A stretch of 59,884 bases of DNA, taken from positions 1-59,884 of the forward strand of contig JAGBCX010000084.1 of the NCBI GenBank assembly GCA_017937805.1, written 5' to 3'. The notes under the pieces were generated by a model. The model was not told the origin of the DNA, ran no database searches, and worked only from the letters and a program-made list of their open reading frames with translations. Shown here in pieces: positions 59,739 to 59,884 of the stretch (the stretch's first letter is position 1; each line of letters begins with the position of its first letter). Origin of the DNA: Alistipes sp. (lineage in GTDB: Bacteria > Bacteroidota > Bacteroidia > Bacteroidales > Rikenellaceae). The translations under genes and the position numbers were made by a program.

Positions 59739-59861
59739 AAAATCGTTCCGATTGACTCTTTTTGCACTGCACTTCGGATAACGAAATGCTCACATAGGCT
59801 CACTATGCTCCGCTTTCGTTCCCTCGTTTAGCACAAAAATAGTTCAATCGCCTCCGATTTT
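59739..59861 (+). repeat. Palindromic repeat family b, copy 5
   Basis: ~123 bases. AAAATCG...CGATTGACTCTTTTTGCAC is answered by GCACAAAAATAGTTCAATCG...CGATTTT; inner AACGAAA/TTTCGTT encloses CTCACATAG...CTATGCTCCG. Followed by CCCTCTGG as in copy 1. Confidence 0.85.
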
Positions 59862-59884
59862 ACCCTCTGGGGAAATTTCCTAAA

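Noticed and set aside
1..59884. CRISPR arrays, tRNA or rRNA genes, insertion sequences
   Set aside because: No regular direct-repeat/spacer array, cloverleaf, rRNA motif or transposase was seen by eye; the tandem heptamers have no spacers. A tRNAscan and ISfinder search would settle it.

Overview
The window is a piece of a chromosome from a Bacteroidales gut anaerobe, most likely Alistipes (Rikenellaceae) or a close relative. Grounds: promoters fit the Bacteroidota pattern (TTG, 19-20 bases, TAnnTTTG) again and again, Shine-Dalgarno sequences are weak or absent, and the gene content (DUF4493, PCMD, fimbrillin-like and DUF4465 lipoproteins, a Stealth protein, a DUF3098 protein) is typical of that phylum. 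The genus is inference. No rRNA, tRNA, CRISPR array or intact insertion sequence was seen.

Layout. 0-3.7 kb: 5' part of mrp, a structured RNA candidate, a collagen-like/leucine-rich surface lipoprotein and two small unknown genes. 3.9-5.7 kb: sppA. 5.8-10.3 kb: accessory region with a self-contained two-gene cassette (a gyrase-A-like domain fused to a PD-(D/E)XK nuclease, plus a small membrane protein), a shortened DnaE relative that has lost its polymerase catalytic aspartates but keeps a complete PHP nuclease site, and a divergent WYL regulator with a palindromic operator between them. 10.4-11.7 kb: cobalamin riboswitch and a DUF4465 lipoprotein. 12-17.1 kb: metG, ilvE and mnmG with three identical parS-like sites. 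17.2-22.4 kb: second copy of the structured RNA plus a lipoprotein, then ybeY, an EnvC-like protein, a TPR protein and pheS. 22.5-31.8 kb: an ABC-2 exporter, galE, deoC, an unknown gene, a dicarboxylate/amino-acid symporter, then a cytochrome c operon (ResB, CcsA, triheme peroxidase). 31.9-32.9 kb: superoxide reductase and a cytochrome b561-like protein. 33.2-38.2 kb: Stealth phosphotransferase, two glycosyltransferases and a GH2 glycosidase. 38.2-44.9 kb: ybaK, a NAGPA-type glycosidase, three envelope proteins, a ProX-type editing deacylase and prolyl oligopeptidase. 45-54.6 kb: a seven-gene minus-strand surface operon (fimbrillin-like, two DUF4493, one DUF4493-PCMD, two outer-membrane barrels, one PCMD lipoprotein). 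54.7-59.7 kb: hpf, a XerC-like recombinase, a dense noncoding region with a new small RNA candidate, a Pit phosphate transporter and a DUF3098 gene.

Noncoding DNA is unusually rich. There are two intergenic repeat families. One ('family b', about 125 bases, five copies) is a long imperfect palindrome whose arms differ between copies yet stay complementary. The other ('family a', about 87 bases, four copies) is flanked by TTTTCCG heptamers. There are also many different tandem repeats, mostly with a 7-base period, and two RNA candidates supported by complementary changes or by their own promoter and terminator. The candidates for undescribed biology that I rate highest are the 5.8-10.3 kb region, the RNA families and the 45-54.6 kb surface operon with its two-turn direct repeat.
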